Assembly: GCA_028707275.1 (NCBI GenBank)
Contig: JAQTUP010000001.1
Span: 434,001 to 498,000 of the forward strand
From: Gallionella sp.
GTDB lineage: Bacteria; Pseudomonadota; Gammaproteobacteria; Burkholderiales; Gallionellaceae
Direction of reading: 5' to 3'
Length of the DNA: 64,000 bases
This document shows positions 1-9,402 of this stretch, in pieces. How positions within the stretch are numbered: position 1 is the first letter of the stretch; the number at the start of each line of letters is the position of its first letter. A program made the position numbers and the translations under genes. The notes under the pieces are model-generated. The model worked only from the letters and a program-made list of their open reading frames with translations. It was not told the origin of the DNA and made no database searches.

Positions 1-520
1 CATCATGACCTTCGTAGACACCCCGGGCGCCTATCCCGGCGTGGGCGCGGAAGAACGCGGCCAGTCAGAAGCCATCGGGCGCAACCTGTATGAGATGAGC
101 GAATTGCGTGTACCTGTGATCTGCACCATCATAGGAGAAGGCGGTTCAGGCGGTGCGCTGGCCATCGCAGTAGGGGATGCCATGCTGATGCTGCAATACA
201 GCACCTATTCGGTGATTTCGCCCGAAGGCTGCGCCTCTATCCTGTGGAAGAGCGCCGAGAAAGCTCCCGATGCGGCAGAAACGCTGGGGATCACCGCGAC
301 CCGCTTAAAATCGCTGGGTATCGTGGACAAGATCATCAACGAACCATTGGGCGGGGCACATCGCGATTACCCGGCTACCATGCAGAGCGTGAAAAAAGCG
401 TTGCAGGATGCACTGAAAATTGCACAGGAAAAAACGACTAACGACTTATTGCATGACCGCTTTAATCGCCTGATGAGCTATGGAAAGTTCAAGGAAGTCG
501 ATCTCGCACCTGTTGCCTGA
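1..520 (+). CDS. accA: Acetyl-CoA carboxylase carboxyltransferase subunit alpha (C-terminal part)
   Basis: Carboxyltransferase alpha subunit of acetyl-CoA carboxylase. With AccD it transfers the carboxyl group from carboxybiotin to acetyl-CoA to make malonyl-CoA, the first step of fatty-acid synthesis. Only about the last 172 codons are here; the gene enters from the left edge. The crotonase-type core is visible ([10 protein letters not shown], then [10 protein letters not shown] and [11 protein letters not shown], which shape the CoA and oxyanion pocket), followed by the usual helical C-terminus. The stop lies 41 bases inside tilS, and accA next to tilS is a common proteobacterial arrangement. 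Identification is from motifs and neighbour; nothing looks broken. Confidence 0.97.
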   Translation, partial: IMTFVDTPGAYPGVGAEERGQSEAIGRNLYEMSELRVPVICTIIGEGGSGGALAIAVGDAMLMLQYSTYSVISPEGCASILWKSAEKAPDAAETLGITATRLKSLGIVDKIINEPLGGAHRDYPATMQSVKKALQDALKIAQEKTTNDLLHDRFNRLMSYGKFKEVDLAPVA

Positions 521-1850
521 ACGGGTCGCGGCGACGTTAGCCCCGCTGATCCCTGTCGGCAGCCGTATTCTGACAGGCTTGAGCGGAGGGGTAGACTCGG
601 TGGTGCTGCTGCATCTGCTGCACGAGTTAGCGCCCCGTTTTTCATGGCAAATCTCGGCACTGCACGTTCATCATGGCATCAGCCCCCATGCCGATACCTG
701 GGTGGATTTCTGCGCCGCCTTGTGCCAGCGATACGATATTCCGCTGCACATACAGCATGTGGACATCACCCCGCTGCTCGCGCAAGGCATTGAAGCTGCC
801 GCACGCGAGCTTCGTCATGCGGCGTTTGCCGCACAACCCTGCGATTTTGTAGCCCTAGCGCATCACGCTGACGATCAGGTTGAAACCCTTTTTTTACAAC
901 TGCTGCGCGGCGCGGGGGTGCGCGGCGCCAGTGCGATGCCTGTTCTTAGCCAGTCAACGCGGGGCACCACGCAAAAACGGGTACGTCCCTTGCTGCACAG
1001 CACGCGCTGTGAAATTCTGACCTATGCCGCAGCACAAAATCTGGCATGGGTAGAAGACGAAAGCAACGCGGATGACAGCTATCCGCGCAACTTCCTCAGG
1101 CATCAATTGTTGCCGCAGCTGGCCAAAAAGTTCCCCGCTTATCGCCAGACCCTCTCGCGCAGCACCCGGCATTTTGCAGAGGCTGCCAGTTTGCTGGACG
1201 AGCTCGCAGAACAGGATGCAGCTAGCTTTATACGTGAAGGCACACTGACTGTCAGCGCGTTGCAGACCTTGAGCCCGGCACGGGCAAAAAACCTGCTGCG
1301 TTTTTTCCTGCACCAGCATAGCTTCCCCATGCCGCAAGTCGTGCAACTGGAGGACATGCTGCAACAACTCTCTGCGGCAAGGCAGGATGCGAGGGTGTGC
1401 ATCAGTTTTGGTGGCGGCAACTTTGAGCTGCGCCGCTATCAAAACCGGGTGTATGCCTTGCGCACCCCGGGCAAATTCGACAGCCACCAGGTATTGTCCT
1501 GGCAAGGCGAAACGAGCCTGGCCTGGCCGGCGCTGGACTCGCGCGTCTCGTTCCGGCACACATGCGGCGAGGGGCTTGATTTGGCCAGATTGCAAGCTTC
1601 GACGGTAACATTGCGCCATCGCCGGGGAGGCGAATCGCTGCGTCCCTCAAAAAATGCTGCCAGTCGCACACTCAAAAATTTGCTGCAAGAGCATGAAATC
1701 CCCCCCTGGCAACGCGACCGCCTGCCGCTGCTGTATTGCGGCGAAGATCTGGTCTGCGCGCCGGGCGTGGCCATTGCAGCAGAATACCAGGCAGCCCCAG
1801 GCGATGCGGCCCTCTCGGTGACAGTGGACAGCACAAAAGTGCTGCTGTAA
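480..1850 (+). CDS. tilS: tRNA(Ile)-lysidine synthase
   Basis: TilS uses ATP and lysine to convert the wobble cytidine of the CAU-anticodon tRNA(Ile) into lysidine, so the tRNA reads AUA and is charged with isoleucine. The PP-loop motif SGGVDS is at residues 35-40, followed by the N-type ATP pyrophosphatase fold ([20 protein letters not shown]) and the TilS middle and C-terminal domains up to residue 456, a normal length. The ATG at 480 overlaps the end of accA, which suggests coupled translation. Start choice is moderately certain because no strong ribosome-binding site stands out inside accA. Confidence 0.96.
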   Translation: MESSRKSISHLLPERVAATLAPLIPVGSRILTGLSGGVDSVVLLHLLHELAPRFSWQISALHVHHGISPHADTWVDFCAALCQRYDIPLHIQHVDITPLLAQGIEAAARELRHAAFAAQPCDFVALAHHADDQVETLFLQLLRGAGVRGASAMPVLSQSTRGTTQKRVRPLLHSTRCEILTYAAAQNLAWVEDESNADDSYPRNFLRHQLLPQLAKKFPAYRQTLSRSTRHFAEAASLLDELAEQDAASFIREGTLTVSALQTLSPARAKNLLRFFLHQHSFPMPQVVQLEDMLQQLSAARQDARVCISFGGGNFELRRYQNRVYALRTPGKFDSHQVLSWQGETSLAWPALDSRVSFRHTCGEGLDLARLQASTVTLRHRRGGESLRPSKNAASRTLKNLLQEHEIPPWQRDRLPLLYCGEDLVCAPGVAIAAEYQAAPGDAALSVTVDSTKVLL

Positions 1851-2000
1851 CAACAACCGATACTGCAAAATGCGGAAAGATTAACCCGTTATCGATCGCC
1901 TCTGCGTTACCTGCCCAGGCATGTTTGACGCTGCAACGAGGACATACAAAGCAACCGCGCCAAAACGATAGCCAGACCAACGCTCAACAGGATGAATCAC

Positions 2001-3365
2001 ATGAAAAAAGCTCTGAAATTCGCAATGTGGACGGCAATCGCCTTGCTGAGTACACCCGTGCTAATCTACCTGGTCTGGCTCACGGGTAACCTGAAAGATG
2101 ACGCGCTGGATCCCGAACTCGCGGCTTTACTCACCCGCACTCCGCCGCAGATTGACGAGAAACACAACGCATACTTCGACACACTCGCGCTGAGCATCCC
2201 GGAAAATCTGGAACCCCATGCATGGGGGGTATCCTGGTTTGCTCAGGTCAGCGCCAATGACCAGGCGGCGCTGGCTGGCAGACACGTCAATCCAGTCAAA
2301 ATCGAAGCTTATCCGGATACATCGGCGCAAGTCGCACAGTTCTGCGCCAAGCCCGAATCATCCTGCCTGGACGAAGTCGCTGCCAACACGAATGGCGCGC
2401 AGCAATATCTGGATCAAAATGCCTTTATATTGCAGCGTTACGATGCATTGCCAGGCAAAGATTACCAGGAACCCTACCGAAAACTGAGCGCATGGTCGAC
2501 TTTCGCGCCCAGAGCACCGCTACAGCGGGCGGGCAAACTCGCGCTGACCCGAATCGCCCTTGAAATCAGCCAGGGGAATGATGAGATGGCACTATCCCGC
2601 TGGCAAAAGGAAACCGCCTTCTTGCTGCTTCAGGGGAAAAATTCCTATAGCCTGATCGACAAGCTGGTGGTTGACAGCCTCCTCCTCCGCTATCAAAGAG
2701 TGCTGGCCGACTATCTCTCCACCCGCCCGGCTCAACTCAATGCGCAACAAATACAGGCCATGCTTGCCCCGTTCACCCGCGAGGCGCTCGGTTTGCAGTT
2801 CCCATTGGAAAACCAGGCCATAGAGGTCGCCAGAACCTTCATCAGTATCACCCCGGAAAATGCCACAGAAATTGGCCAGACTGAAGACGCTGATATCAGC
2901 GCACAATGGATCTTGCAGTTACTGAGTCCATTTTTGGACCGAAATGCCACGGCGAATATGATGGCCGCTAAAAACCTGGAATGGGCTCGCATCGCTACAC
3001 TGGAAGACGCCGCCTACCGGACAGCCCTGGCATCCAAATTCATGCCTGATCCGTCATTCAAACTCAGCTACCATAATCCGGCAGGCACATACCTCGCGAA
3101 CATATCCGAGCCCGATTTCACCACCTACCTTTATAAAAATGATCTTGTCATCGCAAACTCGCGGCTGCTGACCTTGGCGTCCGACCTGATAGCCCGCGAC
3201 ATCAAGTCATCCGAACAAATAGCGCAGGAAATCATCAGCCGTGGCGACGAACTGAAACACCCCTTTACCGGAGAGGCGCCGGTCTGGGATAAAAATGCGC
3301 GAACACTGAGCTATCCGGCTCCGCAAAGGTTCAGCGGGCAAAAGCCACTGACCGTCCGGCTATAA
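2001..3365 (+). CDS. Membrane-anchored protein of unknown function
   Basis: I do not recognise this family. The protein has a short basic N-terminus and one hydrophobic segment at about residues 8-27, then a long hydrophilic, mostly helical domain of about 425 residues, so it is probably an inner-membrane-anchored periplasmic protein. I chose the ATG at 2001 because AGGA lies about nine bases upstream; an ATG three codons earlier (1992) has no such spacing. Two cysteines (in QFCAKPESSCLD) could form a disulfide. It follows tilS by 150 bases and is followed by a non-coding gap, so it may be a single-gene unit. Codon use resembles the neighbours. Confidence 0.75.
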   Translation: MKKALKFAMWTAIALLSTPVLIYLVWLTGNLKDDALDPELAALLTRTPPQIDEKHNAYFDTLALSIPENLEPHAWGVSWFAQVSANDQAALAGRHVNPVKIEAYPDTSAQVAQFCAKPESSCLDEVAANTNGAQQYLDQNAFILQRYDALPGKDYQEPYRKLSAWSTFAPRAPLQRAGKLALTRIALEISQGNDEMALSRWQKETAFLLLQGKNSYSLIDKLVVDSLLLRYQRVLADYLSTRPAQLNAQQIQAMLAPFTREALGLQFPLENQAIEVARTFISITPENATEIGQTEDADISAQWILQLLSPFLDRNATANMMAAKNLEWARIATLEDAAYRTALASKFMPDPSFKLSYHNPAGTYLANISEPDFTTYLYKNDLVIANSRLLTLASDLIARDIKSSEQIAQEIISRGDELKHPFTGEAPVWDKNARTLSYPAPQRFSGQKPLTVRL

Positions 3366-3780
3366 GCCGCGCCTTGCACGCTAACGCGAGACTCGCGCAG
3401 CGTTTCGTTTATCCCGGCTTCTGGCACGGGACATATTCCCCTGACACAAAAACGGTGATAGGATGTGTCCCGCTTGCCTGTCCGCCCCCGGCACATTGCA
3501 CCGCAGGTACGGTGCAAGGCCCAAAGCGCATATCTCCCAGATGAGGAACTGGCGCAAGCAGCTGATTCACCGCAGCAAAAGAAAGCCTGTTGCAGCAGAA
3601 TCGGTGTAGCGAGTCGGCCTGCGGATATATATCCGTGGCTGTCTGTGGTTTTCCCCTGCCGGAAAATCACGCGCCAGAACCAGGATTTAAAGGGGATATG
3701 CATGCCCATGCTGCACGCCGTCGTCATTCCCCGGTTTTTAAATCCTCTGCAATCAATGGATCATTCCCGGGAGAACAGAC
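3366..3780. other. Intergenic region with one perfect inverted repeat
   Basis: No convincing gene in these 415 bases. A perfect 8-bp inverted repeat (TTGCACCG / CGGTGCAA, 6-base loop) lies at 3496-3517 and could be an operator or a weak terminator. A GGGAG ribosome-binding site lies just before the ATG at 3781. Confidence 0.5.
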
Positions 3781-6591
3781 ATGAACGACGAACACACAAA
3801 AGTTTTGATGCGCGGTAACGCGGGTGTTACAGCACTCAAGGATGCATTACGCAAAATACTGGGGGAGCAGGCCGCAAACTATCCGGGCTTATCCGACGGC
3901 AATGCCTTCGATACCGACACCGAGTCCGCCTTGCGCGCGTGGCAGGCGAGCATCGGGCTGGTCGCCGACGGAATCGCAGGACCGCGTACACGAGTCTTGC
4001 TGGGCATGGCGCCCGATGCCGTAGTGGAAGTGGACGCCGCCACAGTGTGCAAACTTTTCCCCTACACCCGCAGCTCCAGCATCGCAAAAAATCTGCCTTA
4101 TGTGACAGCCGCGCTGGCAACGTTCGGCCTGACCGATCTGAACATGATCTGCGCAGCGCTGGCGACGATACGCGCCGAAGCCGAAGGCTTCGCGCCCATC
4201 GCCGAATTGCCGTCCCACTTCAATACACCCCCCGGCATGCCCGCCTTCAGCGCCTACGACAATAAACGGGGCAACCAAAATCCCGGAGACGGGGCGCGTT
4301 ATCGCGGACGGGGCTATGTGCAACTGACCGGGCGCGACAACTACAAAAAATTCGACGAAATCCTCGACATACCGCTGAGCGAGAATCCGGATATAGCCTG
4401 TGCGCCTGAAGTGGCCGCCTGCCTGCTGGCCGCCACGCTGGCTTCGAACAGGGAAAAACTGGACACAGCGCTTGCCGCTGGCAACCTGAAGGCTGCGCGC
4501 AAAATAATCAATGGCGAAACACACGGCCAGGAGCGCTTTTCCAAAACCTACCTGGATGCGCAAAAAGCCCTTGCCGCTCTGACTATGGCCGGCGCCACAC
4601 GCGCCACAGCACCTGCGCGCCGCGCAGCACTCAATGTGACAGCCGATCCGCGTGATTTACGCGACCGTCCGTATATGCCACAGCCCGATTCCCTGCCGCA
4701 GCAATACCCTGAAGACGCCAAAATCCAGTCTTTGCTGGGCGTTTACAGCCGTGCCGGACTCATTCTGGATCAGGGATCAGAAGGCGCCTGCACCGGATTC
4801 GGCTTAGCCTGCGTCATCAACTACCTGCGCTGGAAAACCGTCGGCATGCCCGCCCGGCTCGAATCGGTCAGCCCGCGCATGTTGTATCATTTTGCCCGCC
4901 GTTTCGACGAATATGAGGGCGAAGACTACAGTGGATCGAGCTGCCGGGGGGCGCTCAAGGGCTGGTATCACAACGGCGTTTGCCGAAAATCGATGTGGAC
5001 TTACCAGGCCGGCCGCGAAACACTCCCCGAACAGGGCTGGGATACTGACGCTGTCGAACAGACACTGGGCGTGTATTACCGGATAGACCTGAAAACCATC
5101 ACCGACTTGCAGGCCGCCATTTCAGAAGTCGGCGCGATTTACGTTTCAGCCTATACCCATGCCGGCTGGGATGTGGTCAGCGCCCTCACGCCCTCGTCAC
5201 ACGCCGATCTGCCGGTGATCGCCTTTGACGGCAGGCCGTCCCGCAGCGGCGGGCATTCTTTCGCACTGGTGGGCTTTAACCGCACAGGCTTCGTGCTGCA
5301 AAATTCCTGGGGAACCAGCTGGGGCGCCGGAGGATTTGCCGTCATCAGCTATGCGGACTGGCTGGCGCACGCAATGGATGCATGGGTCGCCTCTTTAGGG
5401 GTGCCGGGCGTCGTCTCCGGTCGACTGATCGCGGGCGAAAAAGCCGGGACAGCTGCCGCCGGCGCCGCACAGACTAACTGGTGGGACAAGGAAACAGCCT
5501 ACCGCCACAATATCGTGCTGGGCAACAATGGCCGGGTGAATCACTTCGACAAGATAGACGGCGTCACCCGCACCCTGCAACATCAGGCCTGTGTGCTGCC
5601 CGATACCTGGTTCCGGGATCACCCGCATCCGGTCAAACGCCTGGTGATCTATGCACACGGCGGACTCAACAGCGAGGAGTGTGCCATCAAACGCGCCCAG
5701 GCGATGGGGCGATATTTCCTGGGCAACGGCTGTTACCCGCTTTTTTTAGTGTGGAAGAGCGGCATGCTCGACGCCATAGGCGATATTCTGGCGGACAACG
5801 CCGACAAGGCGGGGGGAGCGCGCGACTGGCTGAACGACAAGCTCACCGATCCTCTCGTCGAAAAAACCATCGGTCGCCCCTTCGCGCGCCCCCTTTGGAC
5901 TGAGATGAAGGAAAATGCCGAACTGGCCGCAGAAGCGGGACACGGCGGCGACTTGCTGACCGATGCCCTGCTGTCACTGGTCGGCAGCTGGGGGGATCAT
6001 TTCGAGATTCACCTGATCGGCCATTCGGCCGGATCCATCCTCCTCGGGCGGCTGCTGAACAACCTGGCGCAAAAAGGCCTGAGCGCGCATATCAGGACCG
6101 TCAACCTGTACGCCCCCGCCTGCACCGTGTCTTTCGCCAACCGCTACTACGCCCCGCATGAGGCGATCATGAAGAACCTTTATCTGGATATTCTGGCGGA
6201 CAAGCAGGAGCAGGACGACAACGTGGCCTATATCTACCAAAAATCCCTGCTGTACTTTATTTCAAACGCGCTCGAATCCGACACCCTGATGCCCATCCTC
6301 GGCCTGGCTAACGTCTACGATCCGGAATTTGACGGCTGGGACGGCTCATCCGACAGCTCAGAGGCGCTCACCAACTGGCGCAACGCAGTGAAAATCAGCC
6401 ATTTATTGCAGCGCATGAAGTTTCACGATGCAACAAAATTCATCAGCCGACGAGGCAGTGGCGTGCAGCAAAAGTCCGATAATCCCTCGCATGGCGGCTT
6501 CGACAACAATGTGGACGTCATCGCCAAGACGCTGGAGCGGATCACCGGCGCACCGCTGGTTTTGCCCGTCGACGATCTGGTCGGATTCTAG
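3781..6591 (+). CDS. Four-domain cell-wall/protease/lipase-like protein
   Basis: A 936-residue protein that joins four enzyme-like regions. Residues about 8-70 are a peptidoglycan-binding domain (ALRAWQASIGLVADGIAGP). Residues about 78-265 look like a GH19 chitinase/lysozyme fold (RAEAEGF with possible catalytic glutamates at 133/135, GRGYVQLTGRDNY). Residues about 290-545 are a papain-type cysteine peptidase: Cys337 in QGSEGACTGFG, His492 in GGHSFALVGF, Asn508 in LQNSWGTSWG. Residues about 600-936 look like an alpha/beta hydrolase with nucleophile Ser749 in GHSAGS and an oxyanion-like YAHGG. No signal peptide or membrane segment is visible, so secretion, if any, would need a specialised route. 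A second copy of the last 155 codons lies downstream. The role is unknown; an antibacterial effector or a lytic enzyme for phage or predation are possibilities. Confidence 0.85.
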   Translation: MNDEHTKVLMRGNAGVTALKDALRKILGEQAANYPGLSDGNAFDTDTESALRAWQASIGLVADGIAGPRTRVLLGMAPDAVVEVDAATVCKLFPYTRSSSIAKNLPYVTAALATFGLTDLNMICAALATIRAEAEGFAPIAELPSHFNTPPGMPAFSAYDNKRGNQNPGDGARYRGRGYVQLTGRDNYKKFDEILDIPLSENPDIACAPEVAACLLAATLASNREKLDTALAAGNLKAARKIINGETHGQERFSKTYLDAQKALAALTMAGATRATAPARRAALNVTADPRDLRDRPYMPQPDSLPQQYPEDAKIQSLLGVYSRAGLILDQGSEGACTGFGLACVINYLRWKTVGMPARLESVSPRMLYHFARRFDEYEGEDYSGSSCRGALKGWYHNGVCRKSMWTYQAGRETLPEQGWDTDAVEQTLGVYYRIDLKTITDLQAAISEVGAIYVSAYTHAGWDVVSALTPSSHADLPVIAFDGRPSRSGGHSFALVGFNRTGFVLQNSWGTSWGAGGFAVISYADWLAHAMDAWVASLGVPGVVSGRLIAGEKAGTAAAGAAQTNWWDKETAYRHNIVLGNNGRVNHFDKIDGVTRTLQHQACVLPDTWFRDHPHPVKRLVIYAHGGLNSEECAIKRAQAMGRYFLGNGCYPLFLVWKSGMLDAIGDILADNADKAGGARDWLNDKLTDPLVEKTIGRPFARPLWTEMKENAELAAEAGHGGDLLTDALLSLVGSWGDHFEIHLIGHSAGSILLGRLLNNLAQKGLSAHIRTVNLYAPACTVSFANRYYAPHEAIMKNLYLDILADKQEQDDNVAYIYQKSLLYFISNALESDTLMPILGLANVYDPEFDGWDGSSDSSEALTNWRNAVKISHLLQRMKFHDATKFISRRGSGVQQKSDNPSHGGFDNNVDVIAKTLERITGAPLVLPVDDLVGF

Positions 6592-6602
6592 GGACGCGCC
6601 GT

Positions 6603-6671
6603 TTTAATCCGTTCATGGTGAGCCTGTCGACAAGCTCAGGAGAACTCTGTCGAACCATGTGCGGATTAAAT
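6603..6671. repeat. Long imperfect hairpin repeat, copy 1
   Basis: The outer arms TTTAATCCG and CGGATTAAA enclose inner arms ATGGT / ACCAT and a REP-like core (GTCGACAAGCTCAGG). It begins 11 bases after the stop of the four-domain gene. A nearly identical copy lies at 8970-9038 after the truncated gene copy. It may act as a transcript 3' end or be a mobile palindrome. Confidence 0.8.
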
Positions 6672-6701
6672 CAATCATCCTTAAAGCCTCATTTCATCCA
6701 T

Positions 6702-6798
6702 GCCTGTCTGCCCTACCCGCGATAGCAGGAGGTGACAGGTAGGCCTGTCTGCCCTACCCGCGATAGCAGGTGACAGGCAGGCCTGTCTGTCTGTCATG
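6702..6798. repeat. Short tandem repeat (about 40-bp unit)
   Basis: Two near-identical units (6702-6742 and 6743-6780) beginning GCCTGTCTGCCCTACCCGCG, differing by a 3-base gap, and then a partial third unit. The unit contains the short palindromic motif CTGTC/GACAG. No gene overlaps. Confidence 0.75.
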
Positions 6799-6849
6799 TT
6801 ACTTCACTGAAGTTACGCAGTAACCTCAGTCGTGTATTCAAATCGACTT

Positions 6850-7130
6850 CGCCGGGGGCAGCCCGGCCTGCCCGCCGCAGGCAGGCTGCTGGCGACTTTC
6901 TTTTGAGTCGCCAAAAGAAAGTCGCTAAAGAAAAAGCGACCCCGGTTTGCCGCGCCGCCAGGCTGTTACCTGCCTGCCGCAGGCAGGGCAGTCAGGCGGC
7001 GTTCCCTTGATAGTCACAAACAGGCGGGGCTGCGCAACTCGCACGATCCGCTTCGCGGCCACGTGCTCAAACAGTGCTCGCCTAACCCCACCGCTTATTT
7101 GCGGCTATCGTCGGCGACGCGCAGGGGTTG
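6850..7130 (+). repeat. Intergenic repeat, left inverted copy
   Basis: About 280 bases that match the reverse complement of 12532-12770. Shared blocks include GCGACTTTCTTTTG, GGCGGCGTTCCCTTGAT, GGCGGGGCTGCGCAACTCGC and GTGCTCAAACAGTGCTCGCC. This copy carries two extra small palindromes (CCTGCCCGCCGCAGGCAGG near 6868 and a related one near 6970) that the right copy lacks, so small elements have nested in it. I see no protein-coding gene. The repeat type resembles interspersed repeats of other betaproteobacteria (from memory). Confidence 0.85.
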
Positions 7131-7379
7131 TCGGTGACGCGCAAAGATTATCCCCCCCCCAACTAATTTGATGACTCACCAAGCCTGATTTTAGAAGCTT
7201 GTGCGTAACATCAGTTACTTCATGAAGAACCCCAAGCCCATCCGGAAGAGCCAAGGCGCAGGCGCTCCAGAACATCAAGTTCACGAAATCGCCCGCCGTC
7301 TTCACGCAGGCTGGGGAGTTGAAAGAGGGGTCAGCTGAGCCATTGAAAGTCTGTTTTCCGGTCGAAAAGAACGCTGCGT
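7131..7379. other. Intergenic region
   Basis: No gene recognised. A run of nine cytosines occurs near 7153. The segment between the repeat and the Rpn gene has no clear family match; short frames here lack recognisable motifs. Confidence 0.4.
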
Positions 7380-8369
7380 TCAGTGCGTAGCTACCCCGAA
7401 AACATCATCGGCTTGCGCCGCATCTATCGCCAGATCAAACCAGGCTTCAATCTGTTCTGCCGATGCCGCCGCAATCCGTGCGCTAATATCGGGGGCGATC
7501 ACACCAAACCGTTTGGTGAGCAACTTTTGCAAGGCAAAAGCTTCGCCCTGCTGCATCCCTTGTTGCATCCCTTGTTGCATCCCTTGTTGCATCCCCTGCT
7601 GCAAGCCCTGCTGCATCCCCTGTTCAATCCCGATTTCGATGCCTTTTTCAACCCCCTTCGATTCTGCCAGAATCAGCGAGCCGCGTTGCAAAATGATGAA
7701 ATCGCGGCGCTTGAATTGAATCTCCAGCTCTTCGCGGCTCATCGCGGCCTCATTGGCAAAGGAAAAAGCCTGGTTGATGCCGGGATCGGAGGCCAACGCG
7801 TCCGGGATGTATTCCATGCTTCCCGCATTTTTTAAGAAGAAGATCCACTTATCCTGAATGGTCGCCAGCTCATCCAATGTCAGCGTGAATTTCGGCAGTT
7901 CGACAAAAATCAGTTCGACATCATCACTGTATTCGATAAAACGCTTGCGTTCAGTGAGCCTGAAGCGACTGATGCACTCGTCACTGCCTTCAAACATGGA
8001 AAAATCGGTAAAAGTCAGCGCGATGACCGGATTGAGCAAGGTGTAATCCTCACCTTTTTGCAACTGATTCGCATACTCCTTGGCGGCATTGTGCAGGATG
8101 CGCTTCTCGAAGCCCGGCACGTTGAGCACCTGCATTTCGATAATCACGTGTTTGCCGTTCGCCAGCACGGCTTTGACATCCACGTAGGTATCTTTCATGC
8201 CTTGCAGCATGGGAATCTGGTACGGGTCGACGATAGTCAGATCGACTATCGCCTGTTCGCCCTGATAATCCAGAATGGCGTTGAGAAAGCTGGTCAGCAC
8301 AGGCTTTGAGCCTTCCGAACCGAATACCCGCTTGAAGGCGTAATCGGTTTTAACATCTAAAAAGCGCAT
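7380..8369 (-). CDS. Rpn-family recombination-promoting nuclease / PD-(D/E)XK transposase-like protein
   Basis: A member of the Rpn (YhgA-like, PD-(D/E)XK) family, whose studied members are DNA endonucleases that promote RecA-independent recombination. The N-terminus has the family pattern: FLDVKTDYAFKRVFG at 3-17, then TYVDVKAVLANGKHVIIEMQ with the catalytic Asp and the Glu-x-Gln of the PD-(D/E)XK site. The C-terminal third holds the characteristic run of MQQGMQQG-type repeats before a short helical end. The ATG at 8367-8369 has GGAG just upstream. It is the only mobility-related gene here and lies between the two copies of the duplicated gene tail, so it may have been involved in the rearrangement; that is inference. 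Confidence 0.9.
   Translation of the reverse strand: MRFLDVKTDYAFKRVFGSEGSKPVLTSFLNAILDYQGEQAIVDLTIVDPYQIPMLQGMKDTYVDVKAVLANGKHVIIEMQVLNVPGFEKRILHNAAKEYANQLQKGEDYTLLNPVIALTFTDFSMFEGSDECISRFRLTERKRFIEYSDDVELIFVELPKFTLTLDELATIQDKWIFFLKNAGSMEYIPDALASDPGINQAFSFANEAAMSREELEIQFKRRDFIILQRGSLILAESKGVEKGIEIGIEQGMQQGLQQGMQQGMQQGMQQGMQQGEAFALQKLLTKRFGVIAPDISARIAAASAEQIEAWFDLAIDAAQADDVFGVATH
7549..7632 (-). repeat. In-frame 12-bp tandem repeat inside the Rpn gene
   Basis: Seven consecutive 12-base units of the type TGTTGCATCCCT (plus-strand reading) encode a repeated four-residue G-M-Q-Q unit in the Rpn protein. Because 12 is a multiple of three, unit gain or loss would change protein length without a frameshift. 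Confidence 0.9.
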
Positions 8370-8470
8370 CGCTTAACTCCCTGAATCATCATGCCTTCAT
8401 TTTAGCATGCCCCGCAGCCTGCTACTCTCAGCGAAAAATTCGAGCTCGTCACGAACGGCGCTCAAACTGT

Positions 8471-8959
8471 TTGTTGGCCGACGCTGCCTGCACCGTGTCT
8501 TTCGCCAACCGCTACTATGCCCCGCATGAGGCGATCATGCAGAACCTTTATATGGATATTCTGGCGGACAAGCAGGAGCAGGACGATAACGTGGCCTATA
8601 TCTATCAGAAATCCCTGCTGTATTTTATTTCAAACGCGCTCGAATCCGACGCCCTGATGCCCATCCTCGGTCTGGCCAACGTCTACGATCCGGAGTTCGA
8701 CGGCTGGGACGGTTCATCCGACAGCTCAGAGGCGCTCACCAACTGGCGCAACGCAGTGAAAATCAGCCATTTATTGCAGCGCATGAAGTTTCACGATGCA
8801 ACAAAATTCATCAGCCGACGAGGCAGTGGCGTGCAGCAGAAGTCCGATACTCCCTCGCATGGCGGCTTCGACAACAATGTGGACGTCATCGCCAAAACGC
8901 TGGAGCGGATCACCGGCGCACCGCTGGTTTTGCCCGTCGACGATCTGGTCGGATTTTAG
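8471..8959 (+). pseudogene. Truncated second copy of the four-domain protein's C-terminus
   Basis: From 8486 to the stop the sequence repeats the last 155 codons of the 3781-6591 gene with no insertion or deletion. It lacks the nucleophile GHSAGS and everything upstream. The open frame begins only with a TTG and has no ribosome-binding site, so I treat it as a remnant. Most base differences from the first copy are silent; I count about four amino-acid changes (for example Lys to Gln and Leu to Met near the start). That suggests the copies diverged while both were full coding genes and that this one was later cut off. Confidence 0.85.
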
Positions 8960-9050
8960 GGCCGCGCCGTTTTAATCCGTTCGTGGTGAGCCCTTCGACA
9001 AGCTCAGGAGAGCGCTGTCGAACCATGTGCGGATTAAATCAATCATCCTT
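8486..9050 (+). repeat. Direct repeat of 6118-6682 (about 565 bp)
   Basis: This block matches 6118-6682 with a constant offset of 2368 bases and no gaps, covering the gene tail, the stop and the downstream hairpin. Similarity starts abruptly at GCCTGCACCGTG and ends abruptly after AATCATCCTT, so both edges are recombination or insertion boundaries. Confidence 0.9.
8970..9038. repeat. Long imperfect hairpin repeat, copy 2
   Basis: Second copy of the element at 6603-6671, with the same outer arms TTTAATCCG / CGGATTAAA and the core TTCGACAAGCTCAGG. Confidence 0.8.
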
Positions 9051-9057
9051 CGTTAAC

Positions 9058-9077
9058 AACCGGGGCTCCCCGGTTTT
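9058..9077 (+). terminator. Candidate rho-independent terminator
   Basis: A perfect 8-bp stem AACCGGGG / CCCCGGTT with a 2-base loop, followed by TT and a further T-rich stretch. It follows the truncated gene copy. Confidence 0.55.
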
Positions 9078-9402
9078 CGCCTTTTATCTTTGTCCTTCGC
9101 TGCTTTGCCAACATCCCTGTGACGAACAGTGATATGGTTCTGGATAATCGCACACCGCAAAGACGGCACGCATCGCACACAGCCATACTTGTTAAACCAA
9201 GGAATCACATGACCGCAAATCGCACCGGTTTTTTTGAGCAGAAGCGATAAATCGCGGGTGAGATCTGAACTTGATATAAATGTCGTAATGCAACCCCCGT
9301 CTGCCAGACACAATGAGTCGTTGCTCGCTACGCTTGTTCAGAAATGATTGCGATGCGGCTCCATTTGGTTTGTGAAAAGCAACATTACGCCAAGGGCATA
9401 GC
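9078..9402. other. Intergenic region upstream of the RelA/SpoT gene
   Basis: No gene recognised in about 325 bases. A minus-strand open frame here lacks recognisable motifs. The segment must hold the promoter of the gene starting at 9403, but I see no confident -35/-10 pair. Confidence 0.35.

Noticed and set aside
3465-3818. Small plus-strand ORF before the four-domain gene
   Set aside because: It runs into the start of the real gene in another frame, has no clear ribosome-binding site, and has no recognisable motif.
9053-9313. Small minus-strand ORF with several cysteines
   Set aside because: Cysteine spacing does not match a known zinc motif, the frame runs through the candidate terminator, and there is no ribosome-binding site; not supported as a gene.
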